64,000 nt of DNA, from the NCBI GenBank assembly GCA_965240325.2, contig OZ251223.1, positions 2,976,001-3,040,000 on the forward strand, read 5' to 3'. Positions within the stretch are counted from its first letter, which is position 1, and each line of letters opens with the position of its first letter. The DNA comes from Rebecca billardiae RCC1528 (lineage: Eukaryota > Haptophyta). Below the pieces are notes generated by a model, which was not told the DNA's origin, did no database searches, and saw nothing but the letters and a program-made list of their open reading frames with translations. Below, one piece after another: positions 11,322 to 22,136 of the stretch. The position numbers and the translations under genes were made by a program.

Positions 11322-12579
11322 TACTTATAGTACCCCTATCATATTCTACCGAGATTCAGATTGCCGAACTATCTCGGGTAACCGTATCTTCCTTGGGAAG
11401 CCGGATAGAAGCCTCTCGCCGGTCCAGGAACGATGCAACGGAAGCAGCCCGGAGCTGGGTCCGGAGCTCCGGGCGCGGTGCACCGGGGCCCTCCCCGCGT
11501 CGCTCCGCCGCGCGCGAACGCGACGTAGGCCGCGAAGACGTTGAGGCGCGCGTGGCGCGTGGTGCGCCGAGCGAGAGCACACGTGCTCCCGCCCTCGACC
11601 GCCGCTCGCCACCCCATCCCACCCGCTTTCCTCAGCGCGGGCACCGTGCGACACCGGCGACGTGACTGAGCTCGCACGCGCCGGATGAGAAGCTGCACCC
11701 AGAGGCCGAGCTGCTCTCTAGCCCCTGGTGTGCTCGGTGGAAGGCGTCCGCATGCGTGCTCTGCGTCTTCCCGCGTTTGGTGGCCTGTCTCGAGGCGTCT
11801 TTCGACTGAGTCTCTGCAACACGGTTGCGTATGAATGACCGTGCGCGGCCGAGCGTATACTACCCAACGCAGCCTACGATGTTGGCTCCGGCATGACGCC
11901 CGCAACTTGTGCACAATCCTCGCCCCGGCCACGCGCCCGACTCGCGCCGCCAGTATCGCGCATCGCGCTCGTGGGGGCGGCTGACGCGTGGCCACAGCTG
12001 GCCATTGGCGCCGCGCACAGGTGCATGCTGGCCCGAGGCCCAGCGAAGGCGCCGGCGGTCACGGCGCGCGGCGTCAGAGGGTACTACATGCTGTCCAGCA
12101 GGCGCCTAAGCACGCGCGCTGTGTCCGCGGCCGCTGCCGCGGGCACAGGAGCACGCGGCGAGCGCACCCAGCGTGCCCTCCAGGCGGCTGCGGCCCTGGA
12201 GACTTGGCCGCCGCGACGCAAGGGCGCACGCGTTGATCGATCCCCAACCTGCGCTGACTCGCGGCAGTGGGAGTGCGTAGCCCTCGCCGCCCTTACCGCC
12301 CCTCCCCCCTCCTCTCCACACTGCGCTTCACGATTCCACACACCTCATTCGTCCAAGTTGATCGGTGGCCAGCCCTGGCGCCTAAACTGAGACCCGGATG
12401 GCGCGGTCATTGGAACTCGGTACAAGGTCGTCACCGGCTTGGCTCGCACGCAGCTCGCAGCATCTGCTACGCACTGGCACCTCGGTGGCACGCGCTGGTC
12501 ACCAACCTGATCGTCGCGCGATCCCATTCTGATTTCTCCAGGCGGGGCGGGGCGGGCCGGCGGCGGTCAATCCCCAGTT
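11322..12579. other. Intergenic stretch, no supported gene
   Basis: GC-rich sequence with several overlapping open frames on both strands (for example 11369-11995 minus and 11893-12390 plus). None shows domain motifs, a targeting peptide or a consistent splice pattern. Confidence 0.5.
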
Positions 12580-13267
12580 GTGGCTGAGTCAGTTTAAAAT
12601 CCCCTTTTTAGTGCAGGGGTCGCGATCCGAGTTAGCTAGCCTACCCGAAGCGCCTCGTCGAGAGGAGCACGTAGAGCCCAAGAACGTCGACGAAGGACGA
12701 AAAATGGGCGAGGAAATCCATTTTTTTGAATTTCTGAGAAGTTTGAGTCAGATTGGATCTGAGACGGCCGAGTCCAGCCTGAGCCGCGCAGCGCGCGGCA
12801 GCGCGCGCGCGCTGGGCCGGGGCGCCGGGGCGGCCAGCGCGTCAAGAGGTCACGGCGCAGCTAGAGACGCATGTCGCTGCCGCACCCACTGGCGCAGCTT
12901 GCTCAGTGCATCCTGTCAGGCCTGTAGGCAGCATGTCTGGCGCTTGTCGAGGCCGGCATCACTCGACGCCGATCACGTGAGCCGCTCCGTGCCGCGAGCC
13001 GAGCTGCTGCATGACTCACCTCGTCCAACATGCCGCATGTCGGCGGTGCTGCTCGCTACGATCACCTCCCTGCTGACTCGGCTGCGACCGAGCCCATCCA
13101 GTTGGCTCCGATCACCGCAGCTCGCCCACCGGGACGGCCGACCGCAGGCATGCTGGCAACCGCACGGGCGGCCCACTCTGAGTCAGCGGGTTTCGACTTT
13201 CTTTGGCCGGGCTTTGCGCGGAAAAAGTTTCCCTTCGCCGAAGGGGAATTTAAACTGACTCAGCCAC
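12580..13267. mobile_element. Non-autonomous TIR element (688 bp) just upstream of the SulP gene
   Basis: Termini GTGGCTGAGTCAGTTTAAA at 12580 and its reverse complement ending at 13267 continue imperfectly into a CCCCTT / AAGGGG block. A 4-bp direct repeat AGTT flanks the ends (12576-12579 and 13268-13271). No transposase frame is present. The right end lies 103 bp before the SulP start codon, so the element probably sits in its promoter or 5' UTR. The family is not assigned. Confidence 0.7.
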
Positions 13268-13370
13268 AGTTCTTGACGACCACGTCGTCGTCGTCGTCGT
13301 CTCGGAGAATATCCGTTCGCGCTGGCGACTCTGCAAAGATATTCTCATATTCATTGGCCGACGGCAGCGA

Positions 13371-15587
13371 ATGTCGGCCACCGTCCTCGCGGGCTCGAGC
13401 AGCAGCGGCGCATCCGGGATCGCTGCGGCCTCTGCCACCCGTCAGGAGAGGGCACTGAGCGACGGCGAGATGCAGCCGATCGCCGCGCAGACCGAGGGCG
13501 CGCTGCGCCGCGCGCACGGCGGCGGCGGCGATGTGCAGCCGCTCTCCCACCCGCACCCGCTGCCTGAGGAGCCGCTGCGCCGGGCGCTGGCGCTGACCGC
13601 GCGGCGGGTGCCCATCGCGCAGTGGCTGCCCAAATACTCGCGGGTCGACGCGTACGGCGATGTGCTGGGCGGCCTCACCGTCTCGGTCGTCCTCATCCCG
13701 CAGGCCATCGCCTACGCGCTGCTCGTCGAGATCTCGCCCGTGCATGGGCTGTACACGTCGTTCATGCCGCTGATCGTGCACGCGGTGTTCACGACGTCGC
13801 GGCAGATGTGCATCGGCCCGTTCGCTCTCGTGTCACTCGTCGTGGCCTCCATCGTCTCCGACATCGTCCCGCGGCCGGAGGGCGAGCTCAGCCCGGACGC
13901 GCTCGCCGCGTACAAGCGCGCGTACCTCGACGCAGTCCTCTTCCTCAGCGTGATCTCGGGGCTGATCCAGGTGGCGATGGGCTCGGCGGGGCTCGGGATC
14001 ATCTCGTCGTTCCTCGCCGATCCGTGCATCAAGGGCTTCACCACGGCCGTCGCCCTCATCATCATGGCGTCGCAGCTCAAGTACCTCCTCGGCGTCAACA
14101 TCCCGCGCGCAAGCCTGCCCGAGACGCTCTATCTGGCCGCCGAGATTCTCGTCACGGGCAAGACGAGGTGGTGGGCGGTGCTGGTGACGGTGGCGAGCTT
14201 CGCGCTGATGTACGCGATGAAGAACGGCGGCCGCCGCTTCTGCCCCAAGGTGCCGCTCTTCGAGCAGCTCGTCGCCGTCATCGCGTTCACGCTGCTGATG
14301 TACCTGGTGCCGTGGCTCGAGGAGCAGGGCGTGCGCGTGATCGGCGAGCTCCCGGCCGGCCCGCCTCCGGTGCGGGTGCCGCCGTTCCCAGCGACGATGC
14401 AGATGCTGGGCAGGTTCGTGCAGGGCGGCGCGGTGTGCGCTTTCACCTCCTTCCTCGTCTCCATGTCCATGGCGCGCGTCTTCGCCACGAAGCACGGGTA
14501 CGCGGTCGACGCGAACCAGGAGCTGGTCGCGCTCGGCATGGCCAACATTGTGGGCGGCATGTTCGGCGCGTACCCCGTGTCGGGCTCGTTCTCACGCACG
14601 GCGGTGCTGTCCTCGCTGGGCGGTCGCACGCCGATCCACGGGTGGGTGCAGGCCGGCATCATCCTGCTCGTACTCATCGCGCTCACCCCGCTCTTCCGCA
14701 CGCTGCCATTCGCTGTGCTGGCGGCCATCATCTTCACCGCGCTGCAGTCGCTTGTCGAGTTCTCGTCCGCGCGCGCGCTCTGGCGCTCGAGCCGCCCGGA
14801 CTTTGTGCTGTGGGTGGTCGCATTCGTCGCGACCGCGGTCTTCGACGTGCAGATCGGGCTGCTCCTCAGCATCGCCGCATCGCTCGGCACCCTCGTCTGG
14901 CGCACCTCGCGCCCGCGCTGGCTCGTCCTCGGCCGGCTGCCCGGCACGGACGTGTTCCGCGACGTGACGCGCTACCCGAGCGCGCGCCGCATCGAGGGCG
15001 TGCTCATCTTCCGCTTCGACGCGCCGCTGCACTTCGCCAACGCGGAGTACTTCGACACGAGCCTGCGCACGCGCGTCGAGGCGATGGATGTCGCCGAGGA
15101 GGCTCTCACGCACGTCGTGCTCGACTGCTCGTCCATCCACACGCTCGACTCGAGCGCGCACACCGTGCTGCGCAAGCTGATCACCGACATGCACAAGCGC
15201 AACGTCGCCTTCCTCATCGCCAACTCGCGCGCCCCGTTTCGCGAGGCACTCGTCAAGTACGGCACGTACGACGAGCTCATCGGCGAGGACAACATGTTCC
15301 TCTCCGTGCTCGCCGCTGTCGAGACCGGCTGCGCGCGGCCGCTGCAGCTGCCCGAGCCCGCCGCAGACGGCGGCGGAGGAGGGAGCTCGCACGCGCGCCG
15401 CAGCGGCGCGAGCGCCGCCACCGCCGGCACGGCGGGGATCGAGGAGGGAGACGAGCTCGAGACGCACGACGTTGGCGTCGCACCGGGCCAGTACGCTGGC
15501 GGCGCACCCGTGCCGCTCAGCAGGATCTACGTCGATCCTAGTGGGCAGCAGCGCCCCGTCGCCGAGATGCGGTCGGCACGGGAGTGA
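13371..15587 (+). CDS. SulP/SLC26 anion transporter with STAS domain
   Basis: A single-exon frame of 738 residues, the usual size for the family. About 80 N-terminal cytoplasmic residues are followed by the membrane domain (residues ~85-520) with many hydrophobic helices. The SulP signature is clear: SPVHGLYTSF, then FTTSRQMCIGPFALVSL. A C-terminal STAS domain (residues ~540-660) includes VVLDCSSIHTLDSSA, the loop equivalent to the phosphorylation loop of anti-sigma antagonists. The Gly-rich tail is disordered. Members carry sulfate, bicarbonate, chloride or molybdate by symport or exchange; which anion applies here cannot be read from sequence. The start Met gives a sensible cytoplasmic N-terminus. 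A TIR element lies 103 bp upstream and a (GTC)n microsatellite lies in the leader. Confidence 0.93.
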   Translation: MSATVLAGSSSSGASGIAAASATRQERALSDGEMQPIAAQTEGALRRAHGGGGDVQPLSHPHPLPEEPLRRALALTARRVPIAQWLPKYSRVDAYGDVLGGLTVSVVLIPQAIAYALLVEISPVHGLYTSFMPLIVHAVFTTSRQMCIGPFALVSLVVASIVSDIVPRPEGELSPDALAAYKRAYLDAVLFLSVISGLIQVAMGSAGLGIISSFLADPCIKGFTTAVALIIMASQLKYLLGVNIPRASLPETLYLAAEILVTGKTRWWAVLVTVASFALMYAMKNGGRRFCPKVPLFEQLVAVIAFTLLMYLVPWLEEQGVRVIGELPAGPPPVRVPPFPATMQMLGRFVQGGAVCAFTSFLVSMSMARVFATKHGYAVDANQELVALGMANIVGGMFGAYPVSGSFSRTAVLSSLGGRTPIHGWVQAGIILLVLIALTPLFRTLPFAVLAAIIFTALQSLVEFSSARALWRSSRPDFVLWVVAFVATAVFDVQIGLLLSIAASLGTLVWRTSRPRWLVLGRLPGTDVFRDVTRYPSARRIEGVLIFRFDAPLHFANAEYFDTSLRTRVEAMDVAEEALTHVVLDCSSIHTLDSSAHTVLRKLITDMHKRNVAFLIANSRAPFREALVKYGTYDELIGEDNMFLSVLAAVETGCARPLQLPEPAADGGGGGSSHARRSGASAATAGTAGIEEGDELETHDVGVAPGQYAGGAPVPLSRIYVDPSGQQRPVAEMRSARE

Positions 15588-16543
15588 ATTCGCGCGCCTG
15601 CTCGAATCTCTGATCTGACAGTGAATCGACTAATTAAGTACTACTATTGTAGCAGTAATACTACAGCGCCTCACTACCGCAGCAAATACTACTGCGCGCC
15701 TCGGCCAGTGAATGATCCCGGATGGTGAGAGTACTTCATTTCCGCCGACTCAGATGACTGAACTATAACACGACGCACACGCTGCGGCCTCCGAGTTATT
15801 ATGGCGCACGGCCCCCCCCGAAAGGTCTGAGCGTGAGCGAAAGCCGGCGGGGGGGGCGGGGCGGCGCACGTGCTCCGCAAAATCAAAAAGAGGATGCGCG
15901 CAGGATTTTGGGGATTTTTGTAGGTTGATTCAGATGTGACCGAACCCCTGTTGGACGCATTTCGCTGCCAATGATTGCGTTTGTAGTGGATGCTAATTTT
16001 AACGATAGTAACACTTAGGGGAATGCAGGGTGGATTAGCACATAACACCAGCCGTGTGTTCGAACATTCAAATACATTCCGTCATAGTAAGATGCCTGAA
16101 TTGTAAGAGCCTGAAACAGCTCGCCAACCATAGAAACGATAGGTTGGGTCGGCTTTGATTCACGCGCTTCTGAAAAACAGCGTTTTAGATTAGACGCATC
16201 CCTCTCCTCTTAAGAGAACTGCGCTTCAAAAACACCGTTTCAACGAAAGACGATCGCCCGCCATTCAACTGAAACGAGATTCTGCATAAAGCGAACCAAA
16301 CATTTGGTTCGGTGGCAATCCAATTATTCTTGTATTTCAGATGAACGACACAGCCTGAAGGCGAACATTCTCGCTCTCGACCCATATGATCATTTGTTGA
16401 TGAGGCCTGAATTCGCTCATCAACAATGATGGCCGGGCCTGAAAACCTCATGAGCTGAGAATTTCTACCGCTTCACGTACGACCCTTCTGGATTCTCCTC
16501 TATTGACTAATAAGTCATAAGAGTTCTCTACTTCTCTTCGAAA
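15588..16543. other. Low-GC intergenic island with hairpin
   Basis: From about 15880 to 16540 the GC content falls well below that of the neighbours. No frame is convincing. A perfect hairpin with 11-bp arms TTGTTGATGAG/CTCATCAACAA and an 11-base loop lies at 16394-16426. Confidence 0.5.
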
Positions 16544-17963
16544 ATGGGTGTACGCGGGCAGAGGCCGCTCGAGCGACTTCGTGTCAGTCAGTCAGGCGAG
16601 GCAGATCGCGCCAGTCAGCGAGGCGAGGCAGACGCTCGCCTGCCTCGCGCGCCCGCCTCGCGGCGCCCAGGGCGCCCCCGGTACGCGCGGACATCGGCTT
16701 GCCGAGGCGGCCCGTGGACGCTCACCGCGCGTCCCTTCTCTCCCGGCCCGGCACCGTCTCCGCCCGCCTCGCCGCGCTCGCGCGCGCAAGCGCTAGGCAT
16801 GGACGACGCCAGCGGGCGACGGCGACGCCTCGCTGCCGCCCGATCCGCCGCGGTCGCGACCGCCGCCCGAGCCGAGAGAAGGCGCTGGCGGGTTCGATGA
16901 CGCACTCGCATCCGTCGCGCTCGACGCGGACGTCGACTTTGCCGCGATGGGCGCCGTCCTGGACGCGCCGCTGGCGGCGCGCGGCATCGGCGGCGCGATG
17001 GCGGCGCCGATGCGAGACGGCGGCTGTGCGGCCGGAGGACGACGTGGCGGCGACATTCGAATTTGATCATGGACTGTACATCATGGACTGTACGCTATGC
17101 CGAACGGGCGCGCACGAGCGGCGACAAGAAGCTGCACCTGCGCACAGACGAGGGCGGGAGCGCGCGCGCACACGCGCGCGTGCCGATGGAGTACGACGAC
17201 CCGTCCTTCACGAAGCCGGCGACGCGGCGGAGGGCGTGGTTCGCGGCGGTCGCGCCGCTCGTGTCCGAGACGCAACAGTTGTGCGTCACCGCGAAGCTCA
17301 AGCTGCTGCGGCTTTCCAAGCACGCCTACTGGTGGGGCGGCGCCGGCCAGCAGGCGCTTGTCGACGAGCTCGAGCTGCGATCGGCGTGGCATCTCGGCAC
17401 GCGGCGCGTCGAACTGGACGCGGGCGCGCTGGCGACGTTTGAAGTGCTGCCGCTTCCGCTGTGCGCGCCATGTGGCGCAGATCAAGGTGACGGGCGCAGC
17501 CGACGCGGCCGCGGCCGTGAGGACGCTGACCGCGCAGGACGTCGCGGTGACCGACTTCATGGGCGTGCACGCGGCCGACTTCCACATGCCGTGCGACGCC
17601 TTCGTGAGCCGCGTGCTGCCGGTGTCGGTGAGCCGGGCGGCGGAGATACGGCGGCGCATCGCCGTTTCGCCCACCATCAGCAAGGCGGGCCCCCGCATCC
17701 ACAAGCGCGTGGCCAAGCATCGAGCACCGACGCCGCGCGCAGGCGCGCGCAGCTGAAGCGCGCGCTCGCTCACCTCACGAGCCCGAGCCCGTCGGGCAGC
17801 CACCTCCTCACCGTATCGGACCGTAAAGCTCGGCATCAACACGGTGCCGAACCAGCTCGTCAAGCACCTGCGCGCGATGCCCAGGGCCGTGCGCCCTCAA
17901 CTTCGTTGTTTACTACCCGAAGATCGGCGTAGCCGATCATTATATTAGTGAGTTTTTCATTAG
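16544..17963 (+). pseudogene. Frameshifted coding remnant of unknown family
   Basis: Coding-like stretches run through successive frames: one from about 17063 to 17480 (containing KLKLLRLSKHAYWWGGAGQQ), a second continuing from about 17460 to 17740 (HVAQIKVTGAADAAAAVRTL, then TDFMGVHAADFHMPCDAF), and a third at 17818-17960 (TVKLGINTVPNQLVKHLRAM and, one frame over, NFVVYYPKIGVADHY). The abrupt frame changes have no good splice sites, which suggests a decayed gene or a sequence with errors. The IKVTGAADAAAAV segment weakly recalls the TG-A repeats of TATA-binding-protein-like folds, including those of large DNA viruses, but this is not enough to name it. Confidence 0.4.
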
Positions 17964-18321
17964 GAACTGAAAACAATAATACATCACCGCACTGGAGGCG
18001 GCGGTAAGCTACTATTTATCCGATTCAGGCATTTCAGCTGATGATATCACTTGATGACCGTCGGCGTCGACTGGTTTGTGGCATCTGATGAGTTACGGGT
18101 CGTTAATTAGTCAGCAGATTACTCAATTTGTTTAATGGCGGCTTACGGGTTAATGCGCTCTACTAGTGGAGTCTCTAGTCTCTGTGAGTGTGTTACTGTG
18201 ACTGTGACGTCTGTGTACACCGGTGCATACATATATCTATCTAGCTGGGGCCGCGTACGCTGATCCGACGGCCGACCGCTGGCGACCGCCGTGCCCGTGT
18301 AAATTAGTACGTCTGAATAGT

Positions 18322-18728
18322 GCTAACCGCGTTTTCGCCGAGTACTTAACCACTCGGACACGCAAAAGTGCCTCCCAAGACGCGCTTCCTTCCGGCGGGT
18401 TTATTGTTTCTTTAGCCAGTGGTGTTCTTCGTTCACCAGGGTTCCGACGGGCCGCGGGCCATCCGCCGTCCCGCGCTCTCACTCATGAGCCTTTCAGGGA
18501 CGGATCTTCACCCCGTTCATCAGCGGGAGTGAAGAAGAAGCGCACTTTCGAAAGGCGAAAGAGCGTTGCGCAACCGGAGTGAACCGCGCTCCGACTGTAT
18601 GCTAACTTTTGCTCCGAGCTAGTACTTAACCACTCGGACACGCAAAAGTTCCCACGACGCGTCGTAGGGCCAACTTTTTTTTGCGTGCTGTCCGAGTGGT
18701 TAAGTAGCTACTCGGCGCAAACGTTAGC
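18322..18728. repeat. Three copies of a tRNA-A-box-like repeat, two forming a palindrome
   Basis: A ~50-bp unit containing AGTACTTAACCACTCGGACA (reverse complement TGTCCGAGTGGTTAAGTACT) occurs at 18322-18369 and 18601-18650 in one orientation and at 18673-18728 inverted. The last two make a compact ~128-bp palindrome that starts GCTAAC and ends GTTAGC. The core TGTCCGAGTGGTTAAG resembles the D-arm/A-box of tRNA-Ser or tRNA-Leu, but no anticodon or T-arm follows, so it is not a tRNA gene. It may be a tRNA-derived short repeat turned into a foldback. Confidence 0.65.
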
Positions 18729-19760
18729 AGAATACCGTAGTAGTTACTGAAGCTAACGTGGCTCTGGTTTCGGTTGACTCCTGCCAGAGACGGGCACTGT
18801 GAGCTCCTTCATGAAGTCACTCGTGAAAATCAACTGCACAGGAGGACATCAATGCCAATGGAGGCCTAGATCAGTAGATGATGACTTCAGAGCGATATAT
18901 TGGGCCAACAAGCACTTCCTCTATAGTTCAGACTCTATTTTTACTATGCATATTTACCCATTTCAGACCCTGGCCAGAACACGGTCCGGGAGCGATCCAG
19001 ATGCACCTGTAGCAATTGGAAATGTGTCACCGGACTGGGTAAATAGCAGCCATGAAAATAGACGGTCTGAAGTAGCAGTCACAAAGTGATTTTCACACCC
19101 TGGGCACTTATTGGCCGTCCATAGCAACCCCACTTGGGGCCCTGTGGGACACTTCGGGCGTTCATTCGGCCGCACGCAGGAATGCGATATCGATATGATG
19201 ATCATTTTCGGTACGCCCGGTTTTTATGACCGGACTGGCCGCAGGGCGGTCCCGGATGACGTAACTGCTAGTGACCGGGCGGAGCCAGAGTCCTAGTATT
19301 ATATATAATAAATAATAATAATCAATTGATTGATCGATATGGTATATATATCATCGTCTGATGAGTACCGTGGACGGGTGCGACGCCACTTGATCAGTCA
19401 AACGGCTCACATGCTGCTCGCAGTGCCCGCCCTCCGCGCCCGCGGGCCTCGCCGGGACCCTGTCCGGCTGTCCGACTCGCGGACGGCGGAGCCACTCCGT
19501 ACAGTAGTCGGGTCGAATTTCGTAGGGCAGAGTCACCGGCAAGCAACACTGTTCAAAGGCACACAGTGCTAGACCGGCGCCGTGCGCGCTGAGCCTGACT
19601 GCATCACTGCTCAGCAGAGCTGATTCAGGCCAACCGCCGGGCCCGGCGTCGGCGCGGCTCAGTGGGCGGCGAGCCAGCCACTCAGCCAGCCACTGCGGGC
19701 GTAGTAGAGGGGGCGCAGAATGTGCACGTTGCCCGCGGATGAGCTACGGGCACATCGGGA
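18729..19760. other. Intergenic stretch, no supported gene
   Basis: Lower-GC sequence at 18790-19360 (with ATATATAATAAATAATAATAA near 19300) is followed by GC-rich sequence. A 10-bp inverted pair GTGAAAATCA/TGATTTTCAC (18826 and 19088) may bound a small element but lacks a target duplication. No gene is seen. Confidence 0.45.
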
Positions 19761-20438
19761 TCACAGAAGAAAGTAGGGAAGGTTGAATGCACCCAAGTCT
19801 TTCTCCATGACCACGAGTGGTGCCGGCATCCAGCGCACACCTGCGCCAAAGGGCCCAGCAGTGGCGATCGGGATCTCTGACTCCTGCTCAACGAGTGTAA
19901 CGCGGTATCCCAAGCGCTTGTATAGCCGGATTGCAGGCTCGTTCGCCTCCTCGACCTTCAAGTACAGCCGCTTCTCGCCCCAGCCACGCACGATGTCCTC
20001 AACCTTGGCGACGAGGCTCCTGCCCACCCCACGGCCGCGCAATGATGGGTCCACGACAAGGTTTGCCAGCACTGGGACGTCGCCCACTGTGACGAGCGGC
20101 TGCTTCTCGAGCGTTACGCCACAGGTGCCCAGCACGACTCCATCCTCATCACACGCGACGACTAGAGCGTTTTTCTTGGCGTTAGCGCGGCTGTAGCGCG
20201 AGACCAGGTTGTCGTAAAGAGTCGAGCTCAGCGCCTGCTCTGCAGCCGGTGTCGCGGGCTTCTGGACAAAGAGGTGCTGGGCACAGAGGCGAGAGACTGG
20301 GGCGAGCACGGACTCGCCGCGAGCCGGCTGAAGCATCCGCCCCTGCGCCACCTGGATGCGGACCCTCGACGCCACGCTCGCACCAGCCACGCCCAAAAGG
20401 GCCAGCGCGCAGAGCTGTAGTCGGAGTCGTGTCGCCAT
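19761..20438 (-). CDS. GNAT-family N-acetyltransferase, probably organelle-targeted
   Basis: A single-exon frame of 225 residues from the Met at 20438. That start places a hydrophobic signal-like segment (LQLCALALLGVAGASVASRV) at the N-terminus; the frame is open 45 codons further upstream, but that part is not convincing. The GNAT fold is clear: strand 4 plus motif A (ANLVVDPSLRGRGVGRSLV, with the R/Q-x-x-G-x-G/A acetyl-CoA loop), and motif B (EANEPAIRLYKRLGYRV). The architecture resembles plastid GNATs and RimI-like N-terminal acetyltransferases. A signal-like N-terminus followed by a ~50-residue extension suits plastid import in a secondary alga, but that is inference. A large palindromic element is inserted only 89 bp upstream of this start, so its promoter is likely altered. 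Confidence 0.85.
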   Translation of the reverse strand: MATRLRLQLCALALLGVAGASVASRVRIQVAQGRMLQPARGESVLAPVSRLCAQHLFVQKPATPAAEQALSSTLYDNLVSRYSRANAKKNALVVACDEDGVVLGTCGVTLEKQPLVTVGDVPVLANLVVDPSLRGRGVGRSLVAKVEDIVRGWGEKRLYLKVEEANEPAIRLYKRLGYRVTLVEQESEIPIATAGPFGAGVRWMPAPLVVMEKDLGAFNLPYFLL

Positions 20439-20527
20439 TACTACTCGTATCACGAGTCCGCATCTCCTTGGTGAGTCCTTGCAAGAGCCCTTGGTCCTTT
20501 GCTGCTGCGGGCTTGGAGCGGCCGGAA

Positions 20528-21377
20528 GAGTCCACTCCACCGAAATCCGTCGCGTACCGGCCTTCGCCCGCACTGGGCGTACCGGCCTCTGCCCGGTACG
20601 CTCCAGGGCGTACCGGGCAGCGCGCCTGCCCGGGAGATCATAGCGATTTGGCGCGAGATCATAGCAAACGCCGCCTGCCGCCCTCGCGCGCTGTCTCGCG
20701 CCCGGCGCGGTCCGCGGCGCCGATCACGGGCCGTCGCGAGCGCTCGCGCAGCGGCGCTTGGGTGGACCGAACCCGCGCGCGCCGCGGAACCGCGCGTGTG
20801 CGCCCTCCTCCGCCGCCGCGGGCCGCCGGACTGCCGGCGACGCCCTGTTTGGCTGCAGCATCGCAAGCGCGGTCGCGTGGCGAGCCGATACCGATGCTTT
20901 CAGCGCGGCGCGTGCTCGTGCGAGGTAGTTCATGGCATATGCCCGGCCACCGACAAGCGCCGCGCTCGGCTCGCGACCCGGACCGGCCACGCGCTGCGCG
21001 CGCAAAGCTGACCGCTGCTCAGATGCTGCGGCTGGTGCCTCATCACTCGCCGCCGCGTCGCGCCACGCGCGCGTGGCGCAGACGAGGGCGCGCGTGCGCT
21101 CCGCAGCTGCAGCGCATGTGTTGCTTCGCCCTCTCCGCCCGCGGTGCTGCCGCCGCGGCAGCTCAGCCTTCGCGGCCGCGCCGTGCCCGACTGGGCGGGT
21201 CGGATAGCCATCTGCCACGCCTACGCCGGGCAGTCCGCCGCGCGTGAGCGCGGACCGATGAGCGCAAGCGCTTGGCCAGCCCAGAGCGCGCACGCGGCTG
21301 GGCATGCGAGCGGTGCTCGTCTCCGACCCAGGCACGCGTGTCTGCCTTACCGCGTCCTACCGCGTACTCAACACGTA
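20528..21377. repeat. Element A left arm
   Basis: Reverse complement of 22137-22976. It carries a 10-bp internal duplication (CCGCGTCCTACCGCG region near 21350) absent from the right arm. It contains two GAGATCATAGC motifs near 20634-20665. Confidence 0.9.
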
Positions 21378-22136
21378 TGGAGCGCTCGGTGGAACTTCAG
21401 CCAGGAGCAGCGCGAAGCATCACCGGTCGACACCGGCACTCGGCACGGGGGACCAGCAGCCATCGCAGCGTTCACGGGCCCGACGAGGGGCCCTTGGAGC
21501 CAGCTCTGAGGGACCATGCGGTGGCCGGGCACACACGTGCCCACGTCCGCAGCTGGCGCGCAGCTCCAGCGCTCATTCACCGCCTGTAGAACTCTACCCG
21601 GTCGGCAGCAAACCACCGACGTTGGCAGCATGCGAGGAGGAGGTGCGGTGCGTGTCCGCGGCTGGCGGGAAGCGTCCGGGCCGTGACATTCTCGGCCAGG
21701 CCACGCGCTTCCCGCCGCTGCGGGCCCCGTGTACGCCCATCGTCGCCCTCGTCGCGTGGGCGCAACATCGGGCTGACGTTTCACCGTGTGCTCCATGCGT
21801 GCGCATCAGCTGCGGCATCGAGCACCGTCCCGCGCACGCCTGCTGAGCACCGCCTGACTGAGCCATGCATGCAGCTCTCCAGTGGGGTGTTGTCATACCG
21901 AGCTAGGTTGAGCATGCACAGTGCATGCTATGGGTTTCCCGAGAGTCGCCTCGATGTTCATAAGTGCCGATCAAACGATCAGGCCAGTGAGGTACAGATC
22001 ACACGCCGTGTAGCCACGCCCGACGATAGCACGCGGACAGAGTACACTCTCCCAGTCGGAACAAGCGGCCCAGTGGCACTGATGTCGTTCCTCACATTGC
22101 GCGGGACGGTGCTCGGTGCCGCAGCCGATGCGCGCT

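Noticed and set aside
11893-12390. 165-residue plus-strand frame considered as an RCC1-type or other gene
   Set aside because: No repeat pattern or conserved motif could be confirmed, and overlapping frames on both strands are equally long.
17460-17760. TATA-binding-protein-like gene
   Set aside because: Only a short VTGAADAAAAV-type pattern supports it. The frame is broken and the second repeat of the fold cannot be recognised.
18600-18730. Possible tRNA-Ser/Leu gene
   Set aside because: Only the D-arm-like core is present. No anticodon loop, variable arm or T-arm follows in either orientation.
18826-19097. Small element bounded by GTGAAAATCA inverted repeats
   Set aside because: Ten bases of inverted match with no target duplication and no second copy in the window is too weak.
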